A stretch of 44,310 nucleotides of DNA. Source: Bartonella rochalimae ATCC BAA-1498. GTDB taxonomy: Bacteria; Pseudomonadota; Alphaproteobacteria; Rhizobiales; Rhizobiaceae. Shown here piece by piece: positions 1 to 12,693 of the stretch (the stretch's first letter is position 1; each line of letters opens with the position of its first letter). The stretch is taken from NCBI RefSeq assembly GCF_000706645.1, contig NZ_KL407337.1:555355-599664 (forward strand). The letters are read 5' to 3'. Both the position numbers and the translations under genes were made by a program. The notes under the pieces were generated by a model, which made no database searches, was not told the origin of the DNA, and worked only from the letters and a program-made list of their open reading frames with translations.

Positions 1-1238
<1,238 letters not shown>

Positions 1239-1281
1239 TAAAATACCAATAACTTTTCAAAATAAACTGAATACATTATGG

Positions 1282-1310
1282 ATTATATTAAATAAATAAA
1301 CACATTTCAA
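1282..1310 (-). promoter_or_regulatory. Sigma70-type promoter of AT1
   Basis: On the minus strand, -35 TTGAAA (1305-1310), a 17-nt spacer and -10 TATAAT (1282-1287) sit so that transcription would start near 1275, leaving a leader of about 37 nt before the ATG at 1238. The same element is conserved upstream of AT2 with a single change in each of the -10 and the spacer. Confidence 0.7.
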
Positions 1311-1479
1311 GTTATTATCATAACATAAGTTTTTCACATATTGAACTTATCTATTAACATTTATTGAATAAATATAAATAAAGTTAAACTTTACACTTAA
1401 ATACAAAAAATTCTTTCGAATACCTATTCATTTTTCACATATTGCTTTTGCAATAAAATATACGAAACGATAGTATGCA

Positions 1480-1501
1480 ATATTTTATCTAGATAAAATA
1501 T
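1480..1501. promoter_or_regulatory. 22-bp perfect palindrome between divergent genes
   Basis: The palindrome is A-TATTTTATCT-AGATAAAATA-T, uninterrupted, in the 377-nt gap between divergent AT1 and the SCO1 gene. It is upstream of both predicted promoters and not followed by a T-tract for either gene, so an operator or a cruciform-prone site is more likely than a terminator. A second short dyad, TTGC-tttt-GCAA, lies at about 1443-1454. No regulator can be named. Confidence 0.4.
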
Positions 1502-1562
1502 CTCTTTGTTTATATATTTTTGGGTACTCATCAACATACACACTTTTTATCCAAAACAGTGA

Positions 1563-1591
1563 TTGCAAAATTAAGTTATAATTGCTATAAT
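1563..1591 (+). promoter_or_regulatory. Sigma70-type promoter of the sco1-prmA-pepP group
   Basis: -35 TTGCAA (1563-1568), a 17-nt spacer and -10 TATAAT (1586-1591), about 18 nt before a likely start site and 24 nt before the ATG at 1616. A GAAAGAG sequence at about 1602-1608 can serve as ribosome-binding site. Confidence 0.65.
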
Positions 1592-1615
1592 TTTTGTATA
1601 TGAAAGAGTTAATTT

Positions 1616-2215
1616 ATGAAAAATATAATACGGATACTAGGGCTAACTGTTATATTTCTTGCTGGTGTTTTCACCTATGATGCGTTTAGAAATAAGCCTT
1701 TAGGTGAGAATTTTACGCTCATTGCTTCTAATGGTAAAATCGTCACTGAAGCCGACATACGAGATAAACCTGCAGTAATCTTTTTTGGTTATACTATGTG
1801 CCCTGATAGTTGCCCTACTACACTTATGGATCTTAATCGGTGGCTTATGGAAATTGGTCCAGATGCAGATAGATTGGGTGTATGGTTTGTCACGGTTGAT
1901 CCTGAACGCGATACACCAGAGGTGCTTCATGAATATTTAAGCAATTTTACTGATAAAATTATTGGTATAAGTGGAGATCCTAACGCAGTTCATAAGATGG
2001 TTGCCTCTTTTAATATTGTTTCTGAAAAAGTAATCGGAACAGATGACAGCAACTATACCTATAACCACACAGCTGCCATTTTTTTGCTAAAAAAAGGTGG
2101 TAAACTAGCCGGAATTATTCCATATAATGTTGAAGAAAACGAGAATAAATTAAAAGACGATATTGCTATTACACGGCTTAAAAAGCTCGTTTCAAGTTCC
2201 ACTAATAAAAAATAG
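1616..2215 (+). CDS. SCO1/SenC family copper chaperone
   Basis: This 199-residue protein has an N-terminal membrane anchor or signal (about residues 5-20) and a thioredoxin-like domain facing the periplasm. The copper-binding CxxxC is present as C62-PDS-C66, and the conserved distal histidine is H151 in YNHTAAIF. It also has the family's FVTVDPERDTP block. SCO proteins deliver copper to the CuA centre of cytochrome c oxidase and may act as thiol reductases. Length matches the family. It is first in a plus-strand group with prmA, whose ATG lies 1 nt after the stop, so co-transcription is likely. The function class is firm; which oxidase it serves cannot be seen here. Confidence 0.93.
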   Translation: MKNIIRILGLTVIFLAGVFTYDAFRNKPLGENFTLIASNGKIVTEADIRDKPAVIFFGYTMCPDSCPTTLMDLNRWLMEIGPDADRLGVWFVTVDPERDTPEVLHEYLSNFTDKIIGISGDPNAVHKMVASFNIVSEKVIGTDDSNYTYNHTAAIFLLKKGGKLAGIIPYNVEENENKLKDDIAITRLKKLVSSSTNKK

Positions 2216-2216
2216 T

Positions 2217-3086
2217 ATGTCACAACAAATTCGTCTATATTGGACAGCTCTTAAAAATGAAGCAGAGAAATTTTACGCTCGTATGGAAGTAGCCTTTGAA
2301 GAGGAAGGTTATCCTCTTGCTCTTACAGAAATAGACGACAAAAATGCTATTTATGAGATTTCACTCTATGTTGATCAAAAAAATCAGAAAAGTGCTTCTC
2401 AACGTTTTTCAAGCATTCTTGCAATAGATCCACATAAAATTAATATAGAAATCTTGCCTAATATTGATTGGGTAAAAAAAAGTCTTGCAGAATTGAAACC
2501 GGTATGTGCTGGTCCTTTTTTTATTCACGGTAGCCATGAACGACAAAACATTCCACCTAATGTTTTGCCTATCGAAATTGAAGCTAATCAAGCTTTTGGT
2601 ACAGGTCATCACGGAACGACATTTGGCTGCTTAGAAATGATTACCAAAGTAATACAAAATGAAAACCCGAAAAATGCCCTTGATATCGGTACAGGTAGTG
2701 GAATATTAGCTATTGGTATCGCGATGCTTAAACCTATTGTTGTGCTTGCAGCTGATATAGATCCAATAGCTATTAAAGTTGCACAACAAAATATCAGATT
2801 TAATGGTGTTACAGACTATGTTACAGCTATTACAATTACAGGTTTTAGCGATAATAAAGTCGCATCACGCGCTCCCTTTGATCTTATTGTTGCTAATATT
2901 CTTGCAAACCCTTTAATCGAGCTTGCACATAATATGGTGCAAGCATTGCGAAAAGGTGGATCTATTATACTATCTGGAATTATTGAAGAGCAGCATGATG
3001 ATGTTTTAAAAGCTTACGTAAAACAAGGTTTAAAACATATTGAAACATATTCCCAACAAGGGTGGATTACTTTGCATCTGAAATAA
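2217..3086 (+). CDS. prmA: Ribosomal protein L11 methyltransferase PrmA
   Basis: The SAM-binding motif I reads LDIGTGSGILAIG, and the post-motif segment FDLIVANILANPL matches the PrmA family, as does the upstream FGTGHHGTT block. The enzyme trimethylates ribosomal protein L11 in the cytoplasm. A longer in-frame ORF starts at 2163 inside the preceding gene. The ATG at 2217 is preferred because it lies 1 nt after the SCO1-like stop and gives MSQQIRLYW, the family's normal start, for 289 residues. The 3' end is followed 17 nt later by the aminopeptidase ATG. Confidence 0.93.
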   Translation: MSQQIRLYWTALKNEAEKFYARMEVAFEEEGYPLALTEIDDKNAIYEISLYVDQKNQKSASQRFSSILAIDPHKINIEILPNIDWVKKSLAELKPVCAGPFFIHGSHERQNIPPNVLPIEIEANQAFGTGHHGTTFGCLEMITKVIQNENPKNALDIGTGSGILAIGIAMLKPIVVLAADIDPIAIKVAQQNIRFNGVTDYVTAITITGFSDNKVASRAPFDLIVANILANPLIELAHNMVQALRKGGSIILSGIIEEQHDDVLKAYVKQGLKHIETYSQQGWITLHLK

Positions 3087-3103
3087 AAGAAAAGAACATC
3101 TTT

Positions 3104-4930
3104 ATGTATCAATCTTTTGAAATAAGCACAAATCCCACTTATGCTGCAAAACGCGTTGCGGCTCTTCGTAAAAAAATTGATCACTTTGGACTAGATGGCT
3201 TTTTAGTACCGCATACAGATGAACATCAAGGAGAATATGTTCCTAAACATGCTCAACGTCTTGGTTGGCTTACTGGTTTCACTGGATCAGCTGGTATAGC
3301 ATTGATTTTAAAAGATCAGGCTATTATATTTACAGATGGACGTTATAAACTTCAAGTCCGTCAACAAACAGATTCCTGTATCTTTAATTATGAAGATTTA
3401 GCAATCTGCTCACCAGCACAATGGCTCGAGAAAAATAAACAAAAACTTTCAATTGGTTTTGATCCATGGCTTCATACTATTAATGCTACAGCTATATTGA
3501 GGCAAGCATTAGAATTGAAAATAGGTGGGAAACTTATAGAAAGTGAAACCAACCTCATTGATCTTATTTGGAATGATCAACCCAAATATCCACGAACTCC
3601 TTTATCAATTCATCCTCTCAAATATACAGGGTGCAGCACCAATGAAAAGCTATCACAAATTCGCAAAAACATAAAGCAATCTGGTGCAAATGCTTTTATT
3701 TTTACAGATCCGTCTTCTATTGCATGGACATTCAATATACGTGGCAAAGATGTTTCTAATTCTCCCTTTTCCCTTTGTTTTGCTATCATTTCAATTACAG
3801 AAAAACCAATCTTATTTATTGATAGTAAAAAAGTTGGTAGTAAGCAAAGACAATACCTAAAAAGTTATGCAAAACTATATGAACCAGAAGAACTTATTTC
3901 AAATATCAAAGATCATGTTCAACAAGGTACTGTTTTTGCTTTAGATCCATTTTTAACGTGCGAAAAGTTACGTACTGTTATTGAAGATACAGGAGGGTCT
4001 TTCGTTAGACTAAGGGATCCTGTTATCTTACCACGTGCCATTAAAAATACTACAGAGCTCAATGGTTCACGCAGAGCACATTTATGTGATGGTATAGCTC
4101 TTACTCGTTTTTTGTCCTGGCTCGATAGACAAATACCAGGTACAATTGATGAAATTTCAGCTGCTAAAAAATTAGAAAAATTTCGTATTATAACAACACA
4201 AGAAATGGGAATGAAACTCGAAGATCTTTCCTTTGATACGATTTCAGCAGCAGGTAAAAATGGTGCAATTATTCATTATCGTGTAACCACTCAGACAAAT
4301 AAACGACTGAATGCAGGTGAACTTTATCTTGTTGATTCAGGTGGACAATATCGAGAGGGCACAACAGATGTGACTCGTACAGTAGCGATTGGAAACATTG
4401 GAGAAGAAGAAAAGCGCTGTTTTACCCTTGTTCTCAAAGGCATGATTGCTCTTTCAAGTGCAAGATTTCCGAAAGGGACACGCGGACAAGATATTGATGT
4501 TTTAGCACGTAATGCTTTATGGAAAGCTGGTTTTGATTATGCACATGGCACTGGCCATGGAGTTGGTTCTTACCTCTCTGTTCATGAAGGACCACAAAAT
4601 CTCTCACGCTATGGAAGCCAAGAACTTATTCCCGGTATGATTATCTCTAACGAACCTGGATATTACCGTGAAAAAGCTTTTGGTATTCGTATTGAAAATT
4701 TGATGATTGTCAAACCAGCACAAAAAATTACTAATGGCGATATAGATATGCTATCATTTGAAACGCTCACATATTGTCCTATTGATCGACAATTAATTCT
4801 GATAGAGCTTTTAACGACACAAGAGAAACAATGGCTTAACGACTATCATGCCCGTGTTTATCAAGTTAATGCACCCTACCTTGATAAAGAAGATAAAAAA
4901 TGGCTGAAAAAAGCTACAATGCCTCTTTGA
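3104..4930 (+). CDS. pepP: Aminopeptidase P family protein (Xaa-Pro aminopeptidase, M24B)
   Basis: A 608-residue, three-domain M24B metallopeptidase: two creatinase-like N-terminal domains (about 1-310) and a C-terminal pita-bread catalytic domain. The five metal ligands are visible: both Asp in the DSGGQYREGTTDVTRT block, His in HGTGHGVG, Glu in ISNEPGYY and Glu in GIRIEN. It removes N-terminal residues preceding proline. The long eukaryote-like form, about 600 residues, is usual in Hyphomicrobiales, as opposed to the 440-residue E. coli PepP. The ORF could extend to 3062 inside prmA, but ATG 3104 after a purine-rich stretch is more likely. Symbol given by family; substrate not shown. Confidence 0.9.
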   Translation: MYQSFEISTNPTYAAKRVAALRKKIDHFGLDGFLVPHTDEHQGEYVPKHAQRLGWLTGFTGSAGIALILKDQAIIFTDGRYKLQVRQQTDSCIFNYEDLAICSPAQWLEKNKQKLSIGFDPWLHTINATAILRQALELKIGGKLIESETNLIDLIWNDQPKYPRTPLSIHPLKYTGCSTNEKLSQIRKNIKQSGANAFIFTDPSSIAWTFNIRGKDVSNSPFSLCFAIISITEKPILFIDSKKVGSKQRQYLKSYAKLYEPEELISNIKDHVQQGTVFALDPFLTCEKLRTVIEDTGGSFVRLRDPVILPRAIKNTTELNGSRRAHLCDGIALTRFLSWLDRQIPGTIDEISAAKKLEKFRIITTQEMGMKLEDLSFDTISAAGKNGAIIHYRVTTQTNKRLNAGELYLVDSGGQYREGTTDVTRTVAIGNIGEEEKRCFTLVLKGMIALSSARFPKGTRGQDIDVLARNALWKAGFDYAHGTGHGVGSYLSVHEGPQNLSRYGSQELIPGMIISNEPGYYREKAFGIRIENLMIVKPAQKITNGDIDMLSFETLTYCPIDRQLILIELLTTQEKQWLNDYHARVYQVNAPYLDKEDKKWLKKATMPL

Positions 4931-5029
4931 GAGTAAAGACACCTTTAAATTAAATATCTAATCTAAAGAAATCTTCAAAAAACTCATTTTCATTCTATAA
5001 ATAGAGTGCAAAATAAAATACTCTCATTC

Positions 5030-5072
5030 CTAGAAATCAGAGCTAAAGCTTTATCAACCAAATTTTCTAGGA
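5030..5072. terminator. Possible terminator between convergent genes
   Basis: CCTAGAAA and TTTCTAGG form 8-bp arms around an inner AGCTAAAGCT dyad in the gap between pepP (plus) and AT2 (minus). There is no clear T-run on either strand, so the call is weak. A further dyad, CATTCTAT-aa-ATAGAGTG, is at about 4991-5008. Confidence 0.25.
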
Positions 5073-5111
5073 CTTGAGCAAAACTGATAAATATAAAACC
5101 AATCCTTGCTT

Positions 5112-8100
5112 TTAAAATTGATAACGTAAGCCACCCGAAACACTAATTCCAGAAAAGCCAGCTTTGGTTAATTTATGTTGGTATAACAAATCACCATGAA
5201 GTGCTATCCTATTAGACAATTGGGCATAAACACCCGCACCTGTTTCAACTGTAGAACCGAATGCACCTAACTGAAATGCATCTTTAAAATGCACTATCCG
5301 CTTCTTTTCATAACTATGCGCAACATGAAGTTTACTATAAAAGGAAACAACATGTCCCTTTTCGGAAGAAGCAAAAGCTTTTATTAAACGACCACCTATC
5401 CGCCCTATCAATTGATCATGCTTTCCTAAATCAATATCAAACCGATCAATATCACGCGCTTCATCAAACAGGAGAGACTGGTAAATAACTTGAAGCTGTG
5501 GCTCAAGAATAAAACCATGATAGCCTGTGATAATGGCCTGACCACCCGATAAAGCAGCATTCAAAAGTCTCCCTTTTAATTCTGCTGTTTTTCCACGAGA
5601 AAGAGTGACAACATCGCCCTTAAAAAAATCATACGAGAGAAAGCCATTCGCATAAAAGCCTGTATCATGATCCAAATTCGCATAAAGCTTGCCTGACCAT
5701 TTATCAAAAACACTCTTTTGACTGTGTTTAACTGCACGAGGATGAAGAGAGAGCTGACCATAACCGCCCATAACTCCAAAGGACGAAGCACTATCTTTAC
5801 TCTCTAATGTATTGAATACAATTCCTGCTGTCGCATTATTATAGTCAAGATCAGCTCCATAACCATATTCAAAAACAGACAAATTGGAAGTATAACTATG
5901 GTTGCTACCATAACCACGGATGAAAAAGTTTGTCTTTCTCTTTTTAGCCGCTTCATGAAAAGCACTTTGCATGATTTCCAACAGTTCATGTTGATTACTT
6001 ACATCGACCAAACCTGTATGAAATAAAGCATGAGGTAAAAGCAAATAACTTGGGAGTTGTGGCACAACTGCCGGTACTCTTTTTGCAGGTAAATCTGGTT
6101 TTATCGGATCCTCAGGTTCTGAGGGCACTGGTGGTTCCGGCGCTGGTGCTGGTGCTGGTTTCGGCGATGGTGGTAATGGCTCTGGCGATGGCACTGGTGG
6201 TACTGGTTCTAGTTCTGGTTCTGATGGAGAAATATATTCACTTTGCAGCCGATAATCCCAAAAATTATTATTAGGTTTACCTTCTTTTTCCTCATTCTTT
6301 CCAACCAATTTTTGTCTCGGATCCGATCGCCCTAACTTAGAATTTGGACCATAAGCAAAAAGCTTATATCGATAAGGAGAAGCATCTACTGTAATATAAT
6401 CACCCTTCAGTTTGAAGGAATCTTCTTGCGCTGTACCTGAAACTTGAATAAGCGAAACACCCTGGGTATTACCTGAACCCGTTTTATCTCCTAGATCTCC
6501 TACTGTTGTAGAAACAGAAACTACAGTAACACCAGATACATCACCATCGATTAAAAGTCGATCTGTATCCGAGTTACTTTGATCTAAATAACTATTAAGA
6601 TAAAGCTCCGCATTCCCTTCTGCTGTATAAACAAGACTATTCCCTATGCCAATAGAGAGTGTTTGATAAACATTATCGCTTGGCTTTTCAAAAATAATTT
6701 TACTATTCTTAAGTGTCACAGTAGAAATAAATGATTTATTATTATCAGTTCCCTCATTCCCTCGATTACCCCGTGATTTTCTTTTTGTTAAAGTCCACAT
6801 CGAGTTATTCTCTAATTTCAAACACGCTTCAGCTGAACCAGAAATTAAAGCACCCCCTTCGAGCTGTGAGTTATTAGCTTTAATGTTTATAATCCCGCTA
6901 GTACCTTCTAGCAAAAGACCACCGGAAAGTTTTGTATCTGATAAATTAAAAATAAGCTCCGCCTTAACACCATTATAAATAGCGGTACTATTAGGAACAA
7001 TAAAATTTGTTTTTTTCAAAGAAATAGTTGCGAATCTTTCGGGCTCCCTATCCTGGCTATTACTAACAGAAGGTACTCCATACATGCCATAATATTTATC
7101 ACCATCTATTTTAATGTCTACATTTTCAAGCTCTACATTTATCTTTTCTATATTACTATTGATAAATGCAGGTTTTTCTACCGCCTGTGTCTCTTGTGAA
7201 CTTCTTACCGAAAAGTCAAATAAAAATCCACTCCCACCTTTGAGATCAATCTTTCCTTCCTTCATCTTAAAAGTACTCTGTGGATACATATAAACAGCAA
7301 CCATATCATAAACAGCAACCATATCAGCACTAGATACAAACCTATTACGAGAAGTATTAATATTTTGGATACCTTCACTAATAATGTTAACTTTCTCTAA
7401 AGAAACCTCTCCTGTATCCATATAAACTGCGTAACCTTCGATAAAATTAATACTTGCATTCGATTCATTTACACCCTGCATTTGAATCGAGCCGCCTTTT
7501 GTAGTGAAAAGACCTTTGCCCTTTTCAGGCACTGTAATCTCTGTATTGGATACCTCAGCTATAGCTTTTAAACCATTAGCTTCAACAGCAATCTGATTAT
7601 TACTTATCAATGTATTGTTCACACTTACAAAACTATTTTTTGAAACAAAAATACCTGTCGTTAGGTCTTTTAAGACCAATTTATCAGCGAAAACAAACCC
7701 CCATGCTTTTGAAACAGAAATACCTGTCGTTAGGTCTTTTAAGACCAATCCATCAGCGATAACACCCCCCCATTCTCCGGTCAGTATACCAATATAATCA
7801 TTTTCATTACTGTCATTACTAACTTTTGGACCTAGAATGTTCACGCCATTTACATTAACGTTACCAGTCGTATATATACCAATTTCTCCTTTGCTTTCAA
7901 CACTGCTGCTCTTTTCTTCACTCTGTTCAGAATTACTCCCCATTTGATATGTTTGATTAGTTAGATATATTTGATTAGTTAGATATGATCGATCAGTTAT
8001 CTGTCTATCAACTTTACTTTTATCTTCTTTACAAACTTTTACAATGTAAGTATTCTCATCTAATGTTATAGTCATATTGTTGTTTGAACTACTATCTTCA

Positions 8101-8225
8101 CCACTGCTAATTTGCTGACACTTATTAACAACAGTCGGTGAATCAACAACACTAGAAGAATTGCCTAAAAAAGTGCTCAACGCTACAACAAGTTCAGACA
8201 ATAAAGCTGAAAATATAGCCGGCAT
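5112..8225 (-). CDS. Autotransporter AT2, complete (AIDA/pertactin type)
   Basis: A 1037-residue type Va autotransporter. ATG 8225 follows AGGTGG by 5 nt, a good ribosome-binding site. The N-terminus (MPAIFSALLSEL...) is a weak, atypical signal sequence. The passenger (about 60-640) is rich in N, S, V, T and I with beta-helix-like repeats. A Pro/Glu/Ala-rich linker spans about residues 665-715. A 12-strand barrel-type translocator occupies about 760-1037 and ends GGLRYQF, with the terminal Phe expected for BamA recognition. A 69-nt tandem duplication (7642-7779) adds 23 residues containing LVLKDLTTGI. The passenger is paralogous to AT1, and the C-terminal 36 codons nearly match AT3. The class is certain from architecture. 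The biological role (adhesion or other) and ligand are not visible, so no symbol is given. Confidence 0.92.
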   Translation of the reverse strand: MPAIFSALLSELVVALSTFLGNSSSVVDSPTVVNKCQQISSGEDSSSNNNMTITLDENTYIVKVCKEDKSKVDRQITDRSYLTNQIYLTNQTYQMGSNSEQSEEKSSSVESKGEIGIYTTGNVNVNGVNILGPKVSNDSNENDYIGILTGEWGGVIADGLVLKDLTTGISVSKAWGFVFADKLVLKDLTTGIFVSKNSFVSVNNTLISNNQIAVEANGLKAIAEVSNTEITVPEKGKGLFTTKGGSIQMQGVNESNASINFIEGYAVYMDTGEVSLEKVNIISEGIQNINTSRNRFVSSADMVAVYDMVAVYMYPQSTFKMKEGKIDLKGGSGFLFDFSVRSSQETQAVEKPAFINSNIEKINVELENVDIKIDGDKYYGMYGVPSVSNSQDREPERFATISLKKTNFIVPNSTAIYNGVKAELIFNLSDTKLSGGLLLEGTSGIINIKANNSQLEGGALISGSAEACLKLENNSMWTLTKRKSRGNRGNEGTDNNKSFISTVTLKNSKIIFEKPSDNVYQTLSIGIGNSLVYTAEGNAELYLNSYLDQSNSDTDRLLIDGDVSGVTVVSVSTTVGDLGDKTGSGNTQGVSLIQVSGTAQEDSFKLKGDYITVDASPYRYKLFAYGPNSKLGRSDPRQKLVGKNEEKEGKPNNNFWDYRLQSEYISPSEPELEPVPPVPSPEPLPPSPKPAPAPAPEPPVPSEPEDPIKPDLPAKRVPAVVPQLPSYLLLPHALFHTGLVDVSNQHELLEIMQSAFHEAAKKRKTNFFIRGYGSNHSYTSNLSVFEYGYGADLDYNNATAGIVFNTLESKDSASSFGVMGGYGQLSLHPRAVKHSQKSVFDKWSGKLYANLDHDTGFYANGFLSYDFFKGDVVTLSRGKTAELKGRLLNAALSGGQAIITGYHGFILEPQLQVIYQSLLFDEARDIDRFDIDLGKHDQLIGRIGGRLIKAFASSEKGHVVSFYSKLHVAHSYEKKRIVHFKDAFQLGAFGSTVETGAGVYAQLSNRIALHGDLLYQHKLTKAGFSGISVSGGLRYQF
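6080..6230 (-). repeat. Proline-rich linker-coding low-complexity tract
   Basis: Degenerate GGTGCTGGTGCTGG-type repeats on the plus strand encode the P/E/A/S-rich linker between AT2 passenger and barrel. Such linkers are usual in Bartonella autotransporters and are prone to length change in multiples of three. Confidence 0.75.
7642..7779 (-). repeat. 69-nt tandem duplication inside AT2 passenger
   Basis: Two adjacent 69-nt units (7642-7710 and 7711-7779) share an identical core, ACCTGTCGTTAGGTCTTTTA, and encode 23 residues each, with LVLKDLTTGI in both. AT1 has a single copy at about 730-790. The duplication preserves frame and looks recent because the copies differ at few positions. Confidence 0.9.
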
Positions 8226-8268
8226 AAAACCACCTAGTAATATTAATAAAAGTTAAATACATTGTGCA

Positions 8269-8297
8269 TTTATATTAAATAAATAAATACATTTCAA
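8269..8297 (-). promoter_or_regulatory. Sigma70-type promoter of AT2
   Basis: Minus-strand -35 TTGAAA (8292-8297), 17-nt spacer, -10 TATAAA (8269-8274). The predicted start is near 8262, 37 nt ahead of the ATG, as for AT1. The 39-nt block 8271-8309 differs at two positions from 1284-1322 upstream of AT1. Confidence 0.7.
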
Positions 8298-8309
8298 GTT
8301 ATTAGCATA

Positions 8310-8735
8310 AAAATAAATTTTTAGGTATTGGATTTCTCTATTAAGCTTTACTAAATGAAAACTATTCAATAAATAAAGCTAAGCTTTACACTGAATACAA
8401 AAAAGCATTTCTGAATAAATTTATGAAGCTGAATTAAACACATTGACAATAGCACATATCGACAAAAAACAATGACACCAAGTTAAGTAAAAAACATCAC
8501 AGTACAATTTCTGTTAGAAATAGTTTATTTGCAATACCAATAGAATTTTTATACTTTTTCTTCTGCAGATCTGCAAAAAACTTATGTTTTGTATTTTATT
8601 ATAAATTTCGATATAAAATCAGTTTCTTATAGCATAAAACATACATCCAAGGTATAATTATAAATTAAATAATAGAAAATTTACTAACTTGCTTTCTATA
8701 ATTTATTATAAGAAATGATAATAACATTATGGGAA
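8310..8735. other. Non-coding gap between AT2 and ligA
   Basis: AT-rich sequence. The part to about 8412 still resembles the region upstream of AT1 (for example the stretch around CTTTACACT). The remainder, to the ligA stop, shows only short dyads: TGCAGATCTGCA near 8566 and an A/T hairpin near 8693-8713 that might end ligA transcripts. No ORF or RNA gene is recognised. Confidence 0.5.
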
Positions 8736-10961
<2,226 letters not shown>

Positions 10962-11019
10962 TTATTATAAAAAGAATCTAAATGAACATCTGTTTGTTAG
11001 TATTTTCATTACTTCTTAA

Positions 11020-12687
11020 TTATGTCTGCGCTAAAAGCTTTTGGGCTGCTGCACGTGCTTCTTCAGTAACTTGTTCTCCTGCTAACATGCGTGCAATTTC
11101 TTCTGCACGTTCGTGAGTTTCTATTTTATTAACACTCGTAACAAAGCATCCTGTATCGCCGCTTTCAACCTTTGAAATCAAAAAATGATTATGGGCCTTA
11201 GATGCTACCTGCGGTGCATGCGTGACAGCAAAAACTTGAATATTTTTTGATAAACGCAGCAATCGTTGTCCAATTGCAGCAGCAACAGCTCCACCAACAC
11301 CTGTATCAATTTCATCAAAGATTAATGTTGGTGCTGATCCACGATCAGCTAATACAACCTTCAATGCTAATAAAAAACGAGACAATTCACCACCAGAAGC
11401 CACACTTAATATCGGCCCTGCTTGTGTTCCAGGGTTTGTACGCACCCAATATTCAACACGATCAATACCATCTGGACTATATTTTTCAGCATCACTCTGT
11501 ATTTCAACGATAAATTCTGCTTTCTCCAATTTCAACGCTGGTAGCTCATCCATAACGCTTGAAGATAAACGACGCGCTACTTCTTGACGTTTTATCGAAA
11601 GCGCTTGTGCCAATATATCGTACTCTTTTTGCGCTTTTTGAGCTTCAGTCTCTAAATGAACGAGTGTTGCTTGAGCAGAATCAAAATCAGCCAGTTCAGC
11701 ACACATCTTATCGCGCAACTGAGCAAGTTCATCTCCAGAAACATGATATTTGCGAGAAAAACCTCGAAGTGCAAAAAGACGTTCTTCTATTCGTTCTAAC
11801 TCGTTAGTATCAAAATCCAATGCTTGCATTGCAGCTTCAATACAATCTTGCGCTGTTGTGAGTGCACGCAATGCATCGTCAATAGATTTCACTATAGGTA
11901 TAATCAAATCCTGCGCTTCAGGAATTTTCCGCTCCAAACGTCTTACCAAATTAGCAAGAACAGGGATTGGTGATTTTGAACCTCCTAAGAGATCATCAGC
12001 CTCTCTAATATCTGTTGCTATCTTTTCTAATTTAAGCATATCAGCCCGACGAAGAGACAAAGCATCTTCTTCATCAACTTTAAAATCAAACTTATCAAGT
12101 TCTTCTACACTTGCACGAAGATAATCAACTTCACGTACCGCACTTTCAACTTTAACATGTTGTTGTTGCACACGTTCTTTTAACGTATGCCATATGCGAT
12201 AGCACTCGCGCAAATTTTCTACTTCACTTTCAAGACCACCAAAAGCATCTAATAATTGACGATGTGTACTAATATCAACAAATGCACGATCATCATGTTG
12301 TCCATGAATTTCGACCAACATACGGCCAATATCGCGCATCAATGTAATGCTAATCACTTGATCATTCAGAAAACCACGACTACGACCATCACTCGATTGT
12401 ACACGCCGTAGAATGATATCACCTTCACAATCAAAACCATTTTCACATATCAGCCGCCGCACAGGATGCGAAACAGGAACATTAAAAACAGCCGTTACTT
12501 GCCCCTGTGTCATACCATGACGCACAAGGGAAGAATCTCCACGTCCACCAAGAGCCAACGATAGAGAGTCAAGCAAAATAGATTTCCCCGTTCCAGTCTC
12601 CCCAGTTAAAACGGACAAACCTTCTGTAAAATGAATATCAACTCTTTCGATTAAAACAATATTATGAATCGAAAGCTGGACCAACAT
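11020..12687 (-). CDS. recN: DNA repair protein RecN
   Basis: A 555-residue SMC-like ATPase acting in double-strand break repair. Walker A is GETGTGKS at residues 29-36. Next comes a central coiled-coil region rich in E, L, R and A (about 155-370), then the ABC signature ASGGELSR and Walker B LIFDEIDTGVGG, and a conserved VTHAPQVA switch. The start ATG is preceded by AAGGTG. Only 6 nt separate it from the bamD stop, so the two are likely co-transcribed. Confidence 0.97.
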   Translation of the reverse strand: MLVQLSIHNIVLIERVDIHFTEGLSVLTGETGTGKSILLDSLSLALGGRGDSSLVRHGMTQGQVTAVFNVPVSHPVRRLICENGFDCEGDIILRRVQSSDGRSRGFLNDQVISITLMRDIGRMLVEIHGQHDDRAFVDISTHRQLLDAFGGLESEVENLRECYRIWHTLKERVQQQHVKVESAVREVDYLRASVEELDKFDFKVDEEDALSLRRADMLKLEKIATDIREADDLLGGSKSPIPVLANLVRRLERKIPEAQDLIIPIVKSIDDALRALTTAQDCIEAAMQALDFDTNELERIEERLFALRGFSRKYHVSGDELAQLRDKMCAELADFDSAQATLVHLETEAQKAQKEYDILAQALSIKRQEVARRLSSSVMDELPALKLEKAEFIVEIQSDAEKYSPDGIDRVEYWVRTNPGTQAGPILSVASGGELSRFLLALKVVLADRGSAPTLIFDEIDTGVGGAVAAAIGQRLLRLSKNIQVFAVTHAPQVASKAHNHFLISKVESGDTGCFVTSVNKIETHERAEEIARMLAGEQVTEEARAAAQKLLAQT

Positions 12688-12693
12688 ATGAAA

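Noticed and set aside
6050-6274. Plus-strand ORF rich in Val/Leu opposite AT2
   Set aside because: It is the antisense shadow of the proline-rich linker (GGT/GCT repeats read on the other strand).
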